From NCBI RefSeq assembly GCF_030851345.1, contig NZ_JALPNU010000024.1:1-60672 (forward strand): DNA of 60,672 nt, in the 5' to 3' direction. This DNA comes from Marinifilum sp. D714. Its GTDB lineage: Bacteria; Bacteroidota; Bacteroidia; Bacteroidales; Marinifilaceae. The position numbers were made by a program, and so were the translations under genes. Positions within the stretch are counted from its first letter, which is position 1, and every line of letters starts with the position of its first letter. This document shows positions 35,061 to 44,956 of this stretch, piece by piece. Under the pieces are notes generated by a model. It was not told the origin of the DNA. It saw only the letters and a list, made by a program, of their open reading frames with translations, and searched no databases.

Positions 35061-38036
35061 ATGAAGAAATATTGGAAAAGCCTTCCCGAACTTAAAAATG
35101 GAAAGAATCCTGTTCCTGATCAACAACCAATGCCAAAAGGGAACTTGGAGCAAATATTAGATATTTTTGACAAGAATGAAAATGGTTCCAAAAGCAACCG
35201 TCGCGATTTTTTGAAACTTTGTGGTTTCAGCCTTGCCATTAGTACTGTAGTAGCCAGCTGTGAGAACTCAGTTCAAAAAGCCATTCCCTATTTGATCAAA
35301 CCTGAAGAAGTAACTCCAGGTAAAGCCAATTATTATGCGTCGAGTTATTCGAAAGGAAGTGATTATTGTAGCATCCTTATAAAAACTCGAGAGGGAAGAC
35401 CCATTAAGATTGAGGGAAACGATTTATCCGGGGTAACCAATGGTGGGACTAGCTCAAGAGTACAGGCTTCCGTTTTGGATTTGTATGATACAAGTCGATG
35501 TAAACATCCTAAGAAAGGAAATCAGAAATTAGCATGGGAAGAACTGGATGAAGCAGTTAAGAAGGAATTAAATCGTCTTAAAAACGCCAATGAACAAGTT
35601 GTATTACTCACTTCGAGTATATACAGTCCAAGTACCATTAGTGTTATTCAGAAGTTCATCGCTCAATATCCAAACGTAAAATGGGTACAATATGATAGTC
35701 AATCCGCATCGGCACTAATTCAAGCAAACGAAATGTGCTTTGGTAAAGCTGGTGTTGCCGATTACCGATTTGATTATGCAGATATGATTGTAAGTTTTGA
35801 TGCCGATTTTTTGGGTACATGGTTAATGCCTTTGGAGCATATCAGGCAATATACCAAGAAAAGAAAACTATGCAATGGCAATACTTCCATGTCTCATCAT
35901 ATCCAAATAGAATCAAGATTGTCGCTTACTGGTAGTAATGCAGATAAAAGGATTCCTGTAAAGCCTTCAGAGCAAAGCCTTCTGATTGTGCAGCTTTATA
36001 ATGAGGTTTTAAAACTGGCAGGAAAGGAGATTTATTCAGTTTCGGAAAGTAATGATAATATAAAGCAAATTGCAAAAGATTTATGGTCGCATAAAGGGAA
36101 ATCACTGGTAGTGTCAGGATCGAAGGATACCAGTGTACAGGTGATTGTAAACGCCATTAATTTCGAATTGGAGAATTATGGTTCTACTTTAAGGGTAGAC
36201 AAACAACTGCATACTTTCAAAGCCAATGATTCCGACATGGATCAACTATTGGAAGATATGAAATCCGGTATTATTAAGGGAATAATAAGCTATGGTGTGA
36301 ATCCGGTCTTCGATTTCTATAAGGGAAAAGAATTTGCAGAATCATTGAAAAAGATTGCTTTTAGTCTGGCCATGGATGAGGTTCCAAATGAAACGACTGC
36401 ATTGATGAATTTGCTTGCTCCTGATAACCATTTTCTGGAAAGTTGGAACGATTTTGAACCCAAAAGCAATCGATACAGTTTGATGCAGCCTGGAATTCGT
36501 CCACTTTTCGACACAAGACAGTTTCAGTCAAGTTTATTGAGTTGGATTGGTGAGGATAGCAACTATCTTAATTTTATAAAAAATCACTGGGAAAGGAACA
36601 TGTACCCAATGCAAAAAGCATATCCAAATTTTACGACTTTCTGGAACCATACACTGCAGCAAGGTGTATTTGAACCGAGTATAAAGTCAGTATTCGATAC
36701 GCAATTTAGCTTGGCTAATATAAGCAGCCTTGTGAATCAACTGGCAAAAACAGCAGATAACAAAGGTGTAGAACTGCAATTGTACGAAAGCATTGCCATT
36801 GGCGATGGAAAGATGGCCAATAATCCGTGGTTACAGGAAATGCCAGATCCGGTAACGAAAATTTGCTGGGACAATTATTTATGTGTCTCGCCGAAGCAAG
36901 CCGAAGAAATGATGTTGGAAACCGGAGATGTAGTTGAACTGAATTCGCAAGTAAAACTTCCAGTGTATGTTCTACCAGGACAGGCATACAATACAGTGGC
37001 AGTTGCTACTGGCTATGGGCGTCAGGTTTGCGGCGTTGTTGGGAAGAATGTAGGTGTAAATGTAAACTTCTTACTACAATCCAATGATGATTTTTTAGGA
37101 GATGTCAAGCTGGCAAAAACTAGCGAAAAATATGATTTGGCCATGACGCAAACGCATCATTCTATGGAAGGAAGAGCCATTGTTCGTGAAGCTGGCTTGG
37201 AAGAATACAAGAAGAATCCATCAGCAGGGAATGAATCGCATCATGCGTATGAAAATGCAAGTATTTACGAAAAACCAAAGTTTCCAAATCACCATTGGGG
37301 ATTGGTGGTTGATCTAAATTCCTGTGTGGGATGTGGGGCTTGTTCCATTGCTTGTCAGTCGGAAAATAATGTTCCGGTAGTTGGAAAGAAAGAGGTAATT
37401 CGAGCACATGAAATGTCATGGATACGAATAGATAGGTATTTCTCTGGAGATGAATTCAATCCTGATGTATCCTTTCAGCCTGTAATGTGCCAACATTGCG
37501 ATAATGCACCATGCGAAAATGTTTGTCCTGTGGCAGCAACCAATCACAGCAGCGAAGGATTAAACCAAATGGCTTATAATCGATGTATTGGAACCAGGTA
37601 TTGTGGGAATAATTGCCCTTATAAAGTGCGTCGTTTCAATTGGTTCGATTATACCAAAGCCGATTCAATACCGAACAACCTTCATGATGTGGCTGAAATG
37701 ACTATTGACTTAAAAAGGATGGTCTTGAATCCTGATGTAACAGTTAGAGCCAAAGGTGTAATTGAAAAATGCTCTTTATGTGTTCAAAGAATACAGGAAG
37801 GGAAACTGAATGCGAAAATTAAAGGCAGAAAAGTGAAAGATGGAGAAATCAAGACCGCTTGTCAGCAGGCTTGTCCTTCGGGAGCAATCATTTTTGGAGA
37901 TTTAAACGACAAAGAAAGTAAACTGGTAAAAGAAACCTCTAGCAAGAGAAACTACCATTTACTGGAAGAGATTCACACTTTGCCATCGGTAAGCTATTTG
38001 ACAAAGATTAGAAATAAAAAAATGAACCACTCATAA
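35061..38036 (+). CDS. actB: alternative complex III subunit B (molybdoenzyme-like plus ferredoxin)
   Basis: The product has 991 residues with a Tat-like N-terminus ([12 protein letters not shown]) around residue 46 and a possible lipobox VVASC. The first about 700 residues resemble molybdopterin oxidoreductases but carry no cofactor in this family. The ferredoxin part has [35 protein letters not shown] and CSLC...CQQAC. The third motif has Thr in place of its second Cys, fitting the known three 4Fe-4S plus one 3Fe-4S set. B1 and B2 are fused in one gene. It follows actA by 57 bases and precedes actC by 10. Confidence 0.95.
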   Translation: MKKYWKSLPELKNGKNPVPDQQPMPKGNLEQILDIFDKNENGSKSNRRDFLKLCGFSLAISTVVASCENSVQKAIPYLIKPEEVTPGKANYYASSYSKGSDYCSILIKTREGRPIKIEGNDLSGVTNGGTSSRVQASVLDLYDTSRCKHPKKGNQKLAWEELDEAVKKELNRLKNANEQVVLLTSSIYSPSTISVIQKFIAQYPNVKWVQYDSQSASALIQANEMCFGKAGVADYRFDYADMIVSFDADFLGTWLMPLEHIRQYTKKRKLCNGNTSMSHHIQIESRLSLTGSNADKRIPVKPSEQSLLIVQLYNEVLKLAGKEIYSVSESNDNIKQIAKDLWSHKGKSLVVSGSKDTSVQVIVNAINFELENYGSTLRVDKQLHTFKANDSDMDQLLEDMKSGIIKGIISYGVNPVFDFYKGKEFAESLKKIAFSLAMDEVPNETTALMNLLAPDNHFLESWNDFEPKSNRYSLMQPGIRPLFDTRQFQSSLLSWIGEDSNYLNFIKNHWERNMYPMQKAYPNFTTFWNHTLQQGVFEPSIKSVFDTQFSLANISSLVNQLAKTADNKGVELQLYESIAIGDGKMANNPWLQEMPDPVTKICWDNYLCVSPKQAEEMMLETGDVVELNSQVKLPVYVLPGQAYNTVAVATGYGRQVCGVVGKNVGVNVNFLLQSNDDFLGDVKLAKTSEKYDLAMTQTHHSMEGRAIVREAGLEEYKKNPSAGNESHHAYENASIYEKPKFPNHHWGLVVDLNSCVGCGACSIACQSENNVPVVGKKEVIRAHEMSWIRIDRYFSGDEFNPDVSFQPVMCQHCDNAPCENVCPVAATNHSSEGLNQMAYNRCIGTRYCGNNCPYKVRRFNWFDYTKADSIPNNLHDVAEMTIDLKRMVLNPDVTVRAKGVIEKCSLCVQRIQEGKLNAKIKGRKVKDGEIKTACQQACPSGAIIFGDLNDKESKLVKETSSKRNYHLLEEIHTLPSVSYLTKIRNKKMNHS

Positions 38037-38046
38037 ATCCACGCTT

Positions 38047-39426
38047 ATGTATGTGTCGCCTATAAGAGAACCCCTTGTAACAGGGAACAAGACCTATAAG
38101 AAAATAACGGACGAAATATCCGCTCCTATCGAAGGTAAGCCTGGTAAGGCATGGTATGCAGGTATCACATTAACTGTTTCTGCTTTACTACTTGGACTGG
38201 CTATGATGGGATATACCATTTGGAATGGAATAGGAACCTGGGGACTAAACAAAACCATTGGTTGGGGATGGGGGATTACCAATTTTGTATGGTGGGTTGG
38301 TATTGGTCATGCAGGCACTTTTATTTCAGCAATTTTGCTATTGTTCCGTCAAAAATGGAGAACCAGTATCAATCGTTCCGCAGAGGCAATGACTTTGTTT
38401 GCAGTAATGTGTGCCGGATTGTTTCCATTAATTCACATGGGACGACCCTTGCTGGGATTTTTCGTTTTTCCTTATCCCAATACGCGTGGACTTTGGGTGA
38501 ATTTTAACTCTCCTTTGTTGTGGGATGTTTTTGCCATTAGCACATACTTTACGGTGTCATTGTTATTCTGGTATGTTGGTTTGATTCCCGATATTGGAAC
38601 AATTCGTGACAGAATAAAATCTAAATTCAAGAAATGGATATACGGGCTACTGAGTTTTGGTTGGACCGGATCAGCAAAACACTGGCAGCGACATGAGTCT
38701 ATCAGTTTGATATTGGCAGGTTTGGCAGCACCCTTGGTTTTGTCTGTTCACAGTATTGTAAGTACCGATTTTGCTACTTCGGTGATACCAGGCTGGCATA
38801 CAACCATATTTCCGCCCTATTTTGTTGCGGGGGCCATATTCTCTGGTTTTGCCATGGTACTTACCTTGCTGATTATAACCAGAAAAGTATTAAACCTTGA
38901 GAACTATATTACCGTTGGTCATGTCGAGTCAATGAATAAGATCATTATTGCAACAGGTTCAATTGTTGGTATTGCCTACATTACCGAGCTGTTTATCGCC
39001 TGGTATTCTGGAGTGGAGTACGAACAGTATGCTTTCCTAAATCGTGCTACAGGACCATATTGGTGGGCGTATTGGATCATGATGACCTGTAATGTGATAT
39101 CACCACAATTGTTGTGGTTTAAGAAATTAAGAAGAAATCTGGTATTTACTTTCATACTTTCCATATTCATTAATATCGGAATGTGGTTTGAACGATTTGT
39201 AATCATTGTAACCTCTCTTCACCGTGATTATTTACCATCAAGTTGGTCAATGTATGAACCAACTATAGTGGAAGTCGGAATTTTTATAGGAACACTTGGT
39301 TTGTTTTTTACCTGTTTCCTACTGTTCATTCGTGTATTCCCGGTAATTGCCATTGCCGAGGTGAAGAGCGTATTGAAGAGTTCGGGAGATCAAAAAGATA
39401 AACCTGAAACCAAAGAAAAACATTAG
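38047..39426 (+). CDS. actC: alternative complex III subunit C (NrfD-like)
   Basis: This 459-residue membrane protein has about ten helices. NrfD-type motifs include [16 protein letters not shown] and [15 protein letters not shown]. ActC holds a quinol site and transfers electrons to ActB. It is visibly homologous to the NrfD-like protein at 9929-11269. It is the second of the two membrane quinol-site subunits' genes to consider with actF, its distant paralogue in the same operon. Confidence 0.95.
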   Translation: MYVSPIREPLVTGNKTYKKITDEISAPIEGKPGKAWYAGITLTVSALLLGLAMMGYTIWNGIGTWGLNKTIGWGWGITNFVWWVGIGHAGTFISAILLLFRQKWRTSINRSAEAMTLFAVMCAGLFPLIHMGRPLLGFFVFPYPNTRGLWVNFNSPLLWDVFAISTYFTVSLLFWYVGLIPDIGTIRDRIKSKFKKWIYGLLSFGWTGSAKHWQRHESISLILAGLAAPLVLSVHSIVSTDFATSVIPGWHTTIFPPYFVAGAIFSGFAMVLTLLIITRKVLNLENYITVGHVESMNKIIIATGSIVGIAYITELFIAWYSGVEYEQYAFLNRATGPYWWAYWIMMTCNVISPQLLWFKKLRRNLVFTFILSIFINIGMWFERFVIIVTSLHRDYLPSSWSMYEPTIVEVGIFIGTLGLFFTCFLLFIRVFPVIAIAEVKSVLKSSGDQKDKPETKEKH

Positions 39427-39430
39427 AGAC

Positions 39431-39952
39431 ATGAGGAGATACATTTCAGCATATTTCGAGGATGAGGAGAATCTTTTAAGGGCAGCAAAGGACTTAAAAG
39501 AGAAGCAAGTTTCTATACAAGATGTTTTGACTCCTTTTCCAATTCATGGATTAGATCCAATATTAGGTTTTAAGCGATCCAGAATACCAACAGTAGGTTT
39601 TATTTCAGGAGCAATAGGATGCATTATCGCTTTTGGTTTTCAGGCTTGGGCATTTATTGTGGATTATCCTCTGTTTATAGGTGGTAAACCGCACTTTGCG
39701 ATTCCATCTTTTATCCCAATCACATTTGAGTTGACTGTTTTGTTTGCTGCTTTTGGGATGGTATTTGCTTTCCTGATTCAATCGAAATTAGGACCCGGTG
39801 CAAACAACCCCATTCACGATGAAAGAATAACCGATGATCGATTCATGATCATTGTCGATTTGGATGAGGCAGGAAATCTGTATGAATTGGTAAAAGAAAT
39901 CCTGCTAAAGGAGGAGGCACAAGATATTAAAGTGAAAGAGATTGACAAATAA
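39431..39952 (+). CDS. actD: alternative complex III subunit D (DUF3341)
   Basis: The 173-residue protein has a soluble N-terminal part (YFEDEENLLRAAKDLKEK), two membrane helices (about 55-77 and 98-120) and a C-terminal ferredoxin-like stretch with DDRFMIIVDLDE. This is the DUF3341 layout of ActD. It starts 4 bases after actC. Confidence 0.93.
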   Translation: MRRYISAYFEDEENLLRAAKDLKEKQVSIQDVLTPFPIHGLDPILGFKRSRIPTVGFISGAIGCIIAFGFQAWAFIVDYPLFIGGKPHFAIPSFIPITFELTVLFAAFGMVFAFLIQSKLGPGANNPIHDERITDDRFMIIVDLDEAGNLYELVKEILLKEEAQDIKVKEIDK

Positions 39953-39971
39953 CCTTCAAAATCACACAGAG

Positions 39972-41135
39972 ATGGAAGAAAAATATACTTTAAAACGAAA
40001 AACACAATATGGAATCTTATCCATAGTGGGCGTTGGAATTCTCTTGCTGATTTTGGGCTATTTTATCGAATCGCCAAACAGGCAGGAATTGTGGGCCAAT
40101 GTTCTGATCAACAACCTTTATTTCTTGTTTATTGCACTTTTTGGAGGCGTCTTTTTGGCACTTCACAAGATTTCATATGCAGGCTGGTATACGGCCTTAA
40201 AAAGGATTCCTGAAGCTTTGACCAAATTTCTACCCATATCAGCAGCTCTAATGTTCCTGATCTATTTTGGGATGCACGATTTGTATCATTGGTCGCACGA
40301 AGGATTGCACGATCCTATTCTTGAAGGAAAAGCAGCTTATCTAAACATTCCATTCTTTTTTGCCCGGATGGCCTTGTATTTCCTGGGATGGATTGGCTTG
40401 ACTTACCTGCTGAGGAAGAATACACTTGATCAGGATATTAATCCAGATTTGAAATACCATAAGCGAGGGAAAATCCTGGCAGCTTTATTTATGGTGTTTT
40501 TCGCGATCTCCAGTTCAACCATGAGTTGGGATTGGATCATGTCCATTGATGCACATTGGTTTAGTACCTTATTTGGCTGGTTCATTTTTATTGGGATGTT
40601 TGTATGCGGAATCGCAACTATTATATTGCTGATTGCTTTTCTTAAATCTCAAGGCTACTTGGAATATATCAACAAGGAACACATTCACGATATGGGCAAA
40701 TACCTGTTTGCTTTTAGTATTTTCTGGATGTACCTGTGGTTCTCTCAGTATCTGTTGATTTGGTACAGTCACATTCCTGAAGAAACGGCCTACTTTGCAC
40801 CACGATTAAACGATCACAAGTTCTTGTTTTTTACAGTTTTGATTATCAATTTCTTATTTCCATTTCTTGCCCTAATGACAAGGGATTCGAAACGAAATAT
40901 AAAATGGCTAAGCTTTGTGGCTGTGATTGTATTGATTGGACACTGGCTGAATATTTATATGCTTGTAATTCCAGGAACCATTGGCAAAACTGCACAGATT
41001 GGCTTAATCGAAATTGGTTTTATCGCTTTGTACTTGGGAGGATTCCTATATGTGGTATTTAGTTCCTTGTCCAAAACACCATTGTTGGTGAAAAATGATC
41101 CTTTACTAGAAGAAAGTTTCCATTACGAAACCTGA
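39972..41135 (+). CDS. actF: alternative complex III subunit F
   Basis: I use the ATG at 39972 (MEEKYTLKRK), 19 bases after the actD stop; the frame also allows a TTG that overlaps actD. The 387-residue protein has about ten membrane helices, with FGMHDLYHWSHEG and AISSSTMSWDWIMSIDAHWFST, typical of ActF, the ActC-related second membrane subunit. Here actF precedes the mono-haem actE gene, whereas the reference order is E before F. Confidence 0.93.
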   Translation: MEEKYTLKRKTQYGILSIVGVGILLLILGYFIESPNRQELWANVLINNLYFLFIALFGGVFLALHKISYAGWYTALKRIPEALTKFLPISAALMFLIYFGMHDLYHWSHEGLHDPILEGKAAYLNIPFFFARMALYFLGWIGLTYLLRKNTLDQDINPDLKYHKRGKILAALFMVFFAISSSTMSWDWIMSIDAHWFSTLFGWFIFIGMFVCGIATIILLIAFLKSQGYLEYINKEHIHDMGKYLFAFSIFWMYLWFSQYLLIWYSHIPEETAYFAPRLNDHKFLFFTVLIINFLFPFLALMTRDSKRNIKWLSFVAVIVLIGHWLNIYMLVIPGTIGKTAQIGLIEIGFIALYLGGFLYVVFSSLSKTPLLVKNDPLLEESFHYET

Positions 41136-41158
41136 TTCATCATTTTAATGAATTGACT

Positions 41159-41734
41159 ATGAAAAAATATAGATACGTATCGGTTTTTGTGTTTTTGTTG
41201 GCAAGTGTAATGCTTTCCTGCGATAAGGATAACAACCATCCTGGCTATTCGTATTTTCCGGATATGCAGGATTCAAGAGCTTACGAGCCCTATTCATCTA
41301 ATCCGAATTTTACTGATGGAAAAAGCTTGAGATTACCGCCTGAAGGTACTGTTCCACGAGAGATGATTCCTTACGATTTCGAGAAGACTCCGGAAAACAG
41401 AACCTGGGCAGGTATAAATATAGTGAACATGACAGAAATGAGTATGGAGGATGTTAAAAGAGGCAAGGAGTTATTTGGCATTTTTTGCATCAACTGTCAT
41501 GGAGAGAAAGGAGATGGGAAAGGATTTTTATACACAAGTGGCAAGTATCCATATGCTCCCAAAAGTTTGGTTACGGATATATTGAAAACTACGCCAAGAG
41601 GAGAGTTTTTTCATGTAATTACTACCGGATTTGGTGTTATGGGAGCTCATGGGCCGCAAATTAAGCCTGACGATAGATGGAAGATTATAGAATACATTAA
41701 GGTGGAACTTCAAGGAAAAGACATAGGGCAGTAA
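41159..41734 (+). CDS. actE: alternative complex III subunit E, mono-haem lipoprotein cytochrome c
   Basis: ATG at 41159 gives a 191-residue lipoprotein with lipobox VMLSC (residues 19-23) and one haem site CINCHG, followed by GDGKGFLYTSG and a likely Met ligand in GFGVMGAHGPQI. The N-terminal DMQDSRAYEPYSSNPNF is characteristic of ActE. It is the last gene of the ACIII operon and ends at a terminator that it shares with the caa3 cluster. Confidence 0.93.
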   Translation: MKKYRYVSVFVFLLASVMLSCDKDNNHPGYSYFPDMQDSRAYEPYSSNPNFTDGKSLRLPPEGTVPREMIPYDFEKTPENRTWAGINIVNMTEMSMEDVKRGKELFGIFCINCHGEKGDGKGFLYTSGKYPYAPKSLVTDILKTTPRGEFFHVITTGFGVMGAHGPQIKPDDRWKIIEYIKVELQGKDIGQ

Positions 41735-41746
41735 TGCTAATCACAT

Positions 41747-41784
41747 AAAAAAAGAGACATTTCTGGTGAGATGTCTCTTTTTTT
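41747..41784. terminator. bidirectional terminator between ACIII and caa3 clusters
   Basis: AAAAAAAGAGACAT (41747-41760) and ATGTCTCTTTTTTT (41771-41784) form a perfect 14-bp stem with a 10-nt loop between convergent genes. Confidence 0.9.
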
Positions 41785-41800
41785 ATCAGTAAACTTTGTA

Positions 41801-42121
41801 TCATTCATTTACGGTATAACCTACCGTTTCAATCTTTTGGGCAATTTCCTCTCGATTCACCTTATCTTTTTCAACCATAATGGTTACGCGGTTATTCTTG
41901 TGAGAAGCCTTTACTTCTTTTACTCCTTTGATTTGCTTTAATCCGTTTACAACGGTGTTTTCGCAACCAGTGCAAGTCATTCCACTTACATCAAATTCCA
42001 TTTTTTGATATTCTACAGTTTGAGTAGTGTTTGCTTCATCAGGTTGTTCTGATTTTTTCGTGTTCGACTGACATGCGGCAAACAAACCTACTGCCAGTAT
42101 TAGAATCAATATTTTTTTCAT
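41801..42121 (-). CDS. lipoprotein with heavy-metal-associated domain
   Basis: The product has 106 residues, with lipobox LFAAC (about residue 16) and one HMA domain with the metal-binding motif GMTCTGCEN. HMA domains bind Cu(I) or related ions. As the last gene of the caa3 cluster, an envelope copper chaperone for the oxidase is plausible (inference); general metal resistance is the alternative. A 91-base gap separates it from cyoE. Confidence 0.82.
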   Translation of the reverse strand: MKKILILILAVGLFAACQSNTKKSEQPDEANTTQTVEYQKMEFDVSGMTCTGCENTVVNGLKQIKGVKEVKASHKNNRVTIMVEKDKVNREEIAQKIETVGYTVNE

Positions 42122-42212
42122 CGTATTTTGCTTTAGTTGATTTATAAATTTAAGTAGTATCGAATTAAATGTCTAGTAAATTAAACCGAATAACAATTTG
42201 ATAACAAAAAAA

Positions 42213-43079
42213 CTACAAGTACAATCGGTCAATACCAATCATGATCATTACCAATAAGAAATACAGATTAAGCCTTAGAAATAGTTTTCGGGTATAGGTT
42301 CGTTCTGTCTTTTTAAGCAATATGAAACTATTTGGTATGATCCACAAGGAAATAATGAATAAGGACCAAATTAGGATTTGGGATGAGATCACTCTAAATA
42401 CTGGAAGTAATAAGGCTACAACTATGGTTGCCAACATCCAAACCAGAGTAATTTTCCTAATCTGACTGAAAGTAAATACATCAGTCAACACTTTAAAACC
42501 GGCTTGCTTATAATCTTCTCCATACAACATTAATAAGAGCCAAAAATGTGGAATCTGGCCTATAAAAAAGAAGAAGGAGAGAGCCAGGATGGGAGGTGCC
42601 AGTAAATCTCCTCCTGCTGCCACCCAACCAATCCATGGTGGGAAAGCCCCACTTAAAGCTCCTGGAACTACTGCAAATGCTGTAAATTGCTTTAGGGGAG
42701 TGTAAACCAAATTGTACCAGAAAATAGATAGAATTGCGATCCATAGACTGGTAAGATTTCCTCCCCAGGCAAGAAAACCACATCCGGTCAATAAAAAAAG
42801 TGCGCTCCACCTTACCGCTTCGGAAATGCTTATTTTTCCCGATGGAATGGGTCTGAACTTTGTCCTGTCCATTAACGCATCCTTCCTGTATTCTTGTATA
42901 TGATTTAGGGCTGATGCACCCATCACAATTAAAAATATCCCAAATACTACATAGAACATTTGCCAGGAAATTTCAGGGGTGTGAAGTATAAAGCCTGTAA
43001 AACATGATATGGCAATTGGGATAGCAATTTTAACCTTCCCAAGTTCCAGTAGGACTGATATTTTGGATTGTATATTCAT
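42213..43079 (-). CDS. ctaB: protohaem IX farnesyltransferase (haem O synthase)
   Basis: This 288-residue membrane prenyltransferase has the UbiA-family motif NHIQEYRKDALMDRTKFRPIPSG. It converts haem b to haem o, a precursor of haem a. It begins 1 base after ctaC, within the caa3 operon. No ctaA for haem A synthesis is visible in the window. The synonym is cyoE. Confidence 0.93.
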   Translation of the reverse strand: MNIQSKISVLLELGKVKIAIPIAISCFTGFILHTPEISWQMFYVVFGIFLIVMGASALNHIQEYRKDALMDRTKFRPIPSGKISISEAVRWSALFLLTGCGFLAWGGNLTSLWIAILSIFWYNLVYTPLKQFTAFAVVPGALSGAFPPWIGWVAAGGDLLAPPILALSFFFFIGQIPHFWLLLMLYGEDYKQAGFKVLTDVFTFSQIRKITLVWMLATIVVALLLPVFRVISSQILIWSLFIISLWIIPNSFILLKKTERTYTRKLFLRLNLYFLLVMIMIGIDRLYL

Positions 43080-43080
43080 A

Positions 43081-44031
43081 TTATTTATCTTCGCTAAGGG
43101 TTCTCATAAACTCAATTATTTCTCCGATATCTTCCTCGGTAAGCTCATTTTTGTAGGAAAGCATTAATCCTTTTTGATATCCATCTACGATATCATCATT
43201 CGGATTGTAAATTGAATTCAATACATATGCACTATCAACAATAACTTCTCTTTTTTCCTTTCCGGTTTTTACGACTTCAGTCTTCCCAAAAAGGCCTTTC
43301 CAGGTTGGTCCAACCAGTTTAGATCCATCAATGGAATGGCATGCCAAACAACCATTTTTTTGTACAATTCGTTTGCCCAAAGCACCAGGTTTATCCGATA
43401 TTAAAGTCACGGTTTGGGTTGTATCAATGTACCAGGAATCAAACTTTTCCTGTGGCATTACAATTACCGATGTTTGCATGTATGAATGTTGCAAACCGCA
43501 ATATTCGGTGCAAAACAGATCGAATTCACCTTCGCGACCAGGGATAAACCACATCATGTGTTCTTGACCTGGGACAACATCCTGTTTCAATCGAAATGCT
43601 GGAATGTAAACACTATGAAGTACATCCAATGCCACTAAATCCAGTTTGATGGCCCTGTCGATCGGAACATACAGTGTATCGGTTTTCTTCCCGTTTTCAT
43701 ATTCGAATTGCCAGTTCCACATTCTCCCAATGGTTTTAATTTCAAAGGCATCTTCAGGCGCTTCCTTCATAGGTTTATATCCTATCCAGCCATAGTAAAA
43801 CATTACCATAACTAAGGCTGTTGGTATTACTGTCCACAATATTTCCAAACTAACACTCCCGTGGATTTGTGTTGCTTTAGGATTTTTAGATTTGCGATAT
43901 CGAAAAACAAAGTATATCATTACAATTGTGATGGCTACAAGGAAGAAAATGGTAATTCCTAAAATCACAATGAATGAGGTATCAACTCCTTTTACAAAAT
44001 TTGAAGCATCGGCTATTCCTTTCGAAAACAT
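43081..44031 (-). CDS. ctaC: cytochrome c oxidase subunit II with fused cytochrome c (caa3 type)
   Basis: The product has 316 residues. Two N-terminal membrane helices are followed by a CuA cupredoxin domain (VLHSVYIPAFRL and FCTEYCGLQHSYM hold the Cys/His/Met ligands) and a C-terminal cytochrome c with haem site CLACH. The fused cytochrome defines a caa3 oxidase, which takes electrons without a free cytochrome. The start is the ATG at 44031; the gene is 3 bases after subunit IV. Confidence 0.95.
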   Translation of the reverse strand: MFSKGIADASNFVKGVDTSFIVILGITIFFLVAITIVMIYFVFRYRKSKNPKATQIHGSVSLEILWTVIPTALVMVMFYYGWIGYKPMKEAPEDAFEIKTIGRMWNWQFEYENGKKTDTLYVPIDRAIKLDLVALDVLHSVYIPAFRLKQDVVPGQEHMMWFIPGREGEFDLFCTEYCGLQHSYMQTSVIVMPQEKFDSWYIDTTQTVTLISDKPGALGKRIVQKNGCLACHSIDGSKLVGPTWKGLFGKTEVVKTGKEKREVIVDSAYVLNSIYNPNDDIVDGYQKGLMLSYKNELTEEDIGEIIEFMRTLSEDK

Positions 44032-44034
44032 AAG

Positions 44035-44322
44035 CTATCGGTATAAGTAGTCCATGAATGTAATAACTATAACGCAGGCAAGTAGCAGAAAGACACTCGC
44101 TACCATAATGCCGTAAAATTTCTTGTCGAATTTTAAATGCATAAAAATCAGTAAAACCAAAATTGATTTGAAACTTGCCAAGAGCAATGCCGCTGTAACT
44201 GTATATGGTCCTAAATCTATTCCTGTAACTGCTACAGAAATAAATGTCATAATCAACAGTGCTATCAAGACATATAAATATGTTTTGTATTTTACGATGT
44301 GTGTATGTTGGTCTTTTTCCAT
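44035..44322 (-). CDS. cytochrome c oxidase subunit IV
   Basis: The 95-residue protein has three membrane helices and the prokaryotic subunit IV pattern ILVLLIFMHLKFDKKFYGIM. It stabilises the oxidase. It sits between ctaE and ctaC in the operon, with 10- and 3-base gaps. Confidence 0.86.
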   Translation of the reverse strand: MEKDQHTHIVKYKTYLYVLIALLIMTFISVAVTGIDLGPYTVTAALLLASFKSILVLLIFMHLKFDKKFYGIMVASVFLLLACVIVITFMDYLYR

Positions 44323-44332
44323 AGTTCTTTAT

Positions 44333-44956
44333 TTAGGTAATGAGATAAAATAATGGGAAAAGGAAAATCCAAATTAAATCGACAAGATGCCAGTAAAGTC
44401 CGCTGTTCTCAAGTATGGCAAAATTATCGTGTTGTACTTCATTTTTAATAACCAGATGCATAACATAGCCAATAAATGCCATTCCTATAACAATATGAAG
44501 TGCATGTAATCCTGTCATGGCGTAGTACAAGCCAAAAAACAGCAACTCACCTCTACTTGCTTCTTGCAAAGTCATACTTCCTGGATAAATTCCATGTGAA
44601 ATTTTGCCACTCCACTCAAAGTATTTGTTTACCATAAAGGCCAGAGCCAGTAAAAGTGTGATTGTCATAAATATTAGCGTAAGCTTTTTGTTCTTATACT
44701 GCATAGCACTAATCGACATGGCAATGGTCATACTGCTCACCAGTAGAATAACGGTGTTGATTGTACCCAGAGTAGTATCCAGTTCTTCGGCAGCCAAATG
44801 AAAAGCCAAAGGATTTAAATATCGATAAACCGAATAGGCAATGAACAGCCCACCAAATAAAAGAAGTTCGGTAAAAATGAAAATCCACATACCAGTTTTA
44901 GCACCTTCATCGTCTCTATGTTCGTCTATGTGCACTTGATGATCATTCATATCCAT
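44333..44956 (-). CDS. ctaE: cytochrome c oxidase subunit III
   Basis: This 207-residue protein has five helices typical of short subunit III, with KTGMWIFIFTELLLFGGLF near the N-terminus and GLHALHIVIGMAF later. Its start overlaps the ctaD stop by 14 bases, so translation is probably coupled. ATG at 44950, two codons in, is an alternative. Confidence 0.93.
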   Translation of the reverse strand: MDMNDHQVHIDEHRDDEGAKTGMWIFIFTELLLFGGLFIAYSVYRYLNPLAFHLAAEELDTTLGTINTVILLVSSMTIAMSISAMQYKNKKLTLIFMTITLLLALAFMVNKYFEWSGKISHGIYPGSMTLQEASRGELLFFGLYYAMTGLHALHIVIGMAFIGYVMHLVIKNEVQHDNFAILENSGLYWHLVDLIWIFLFPLFYLIT

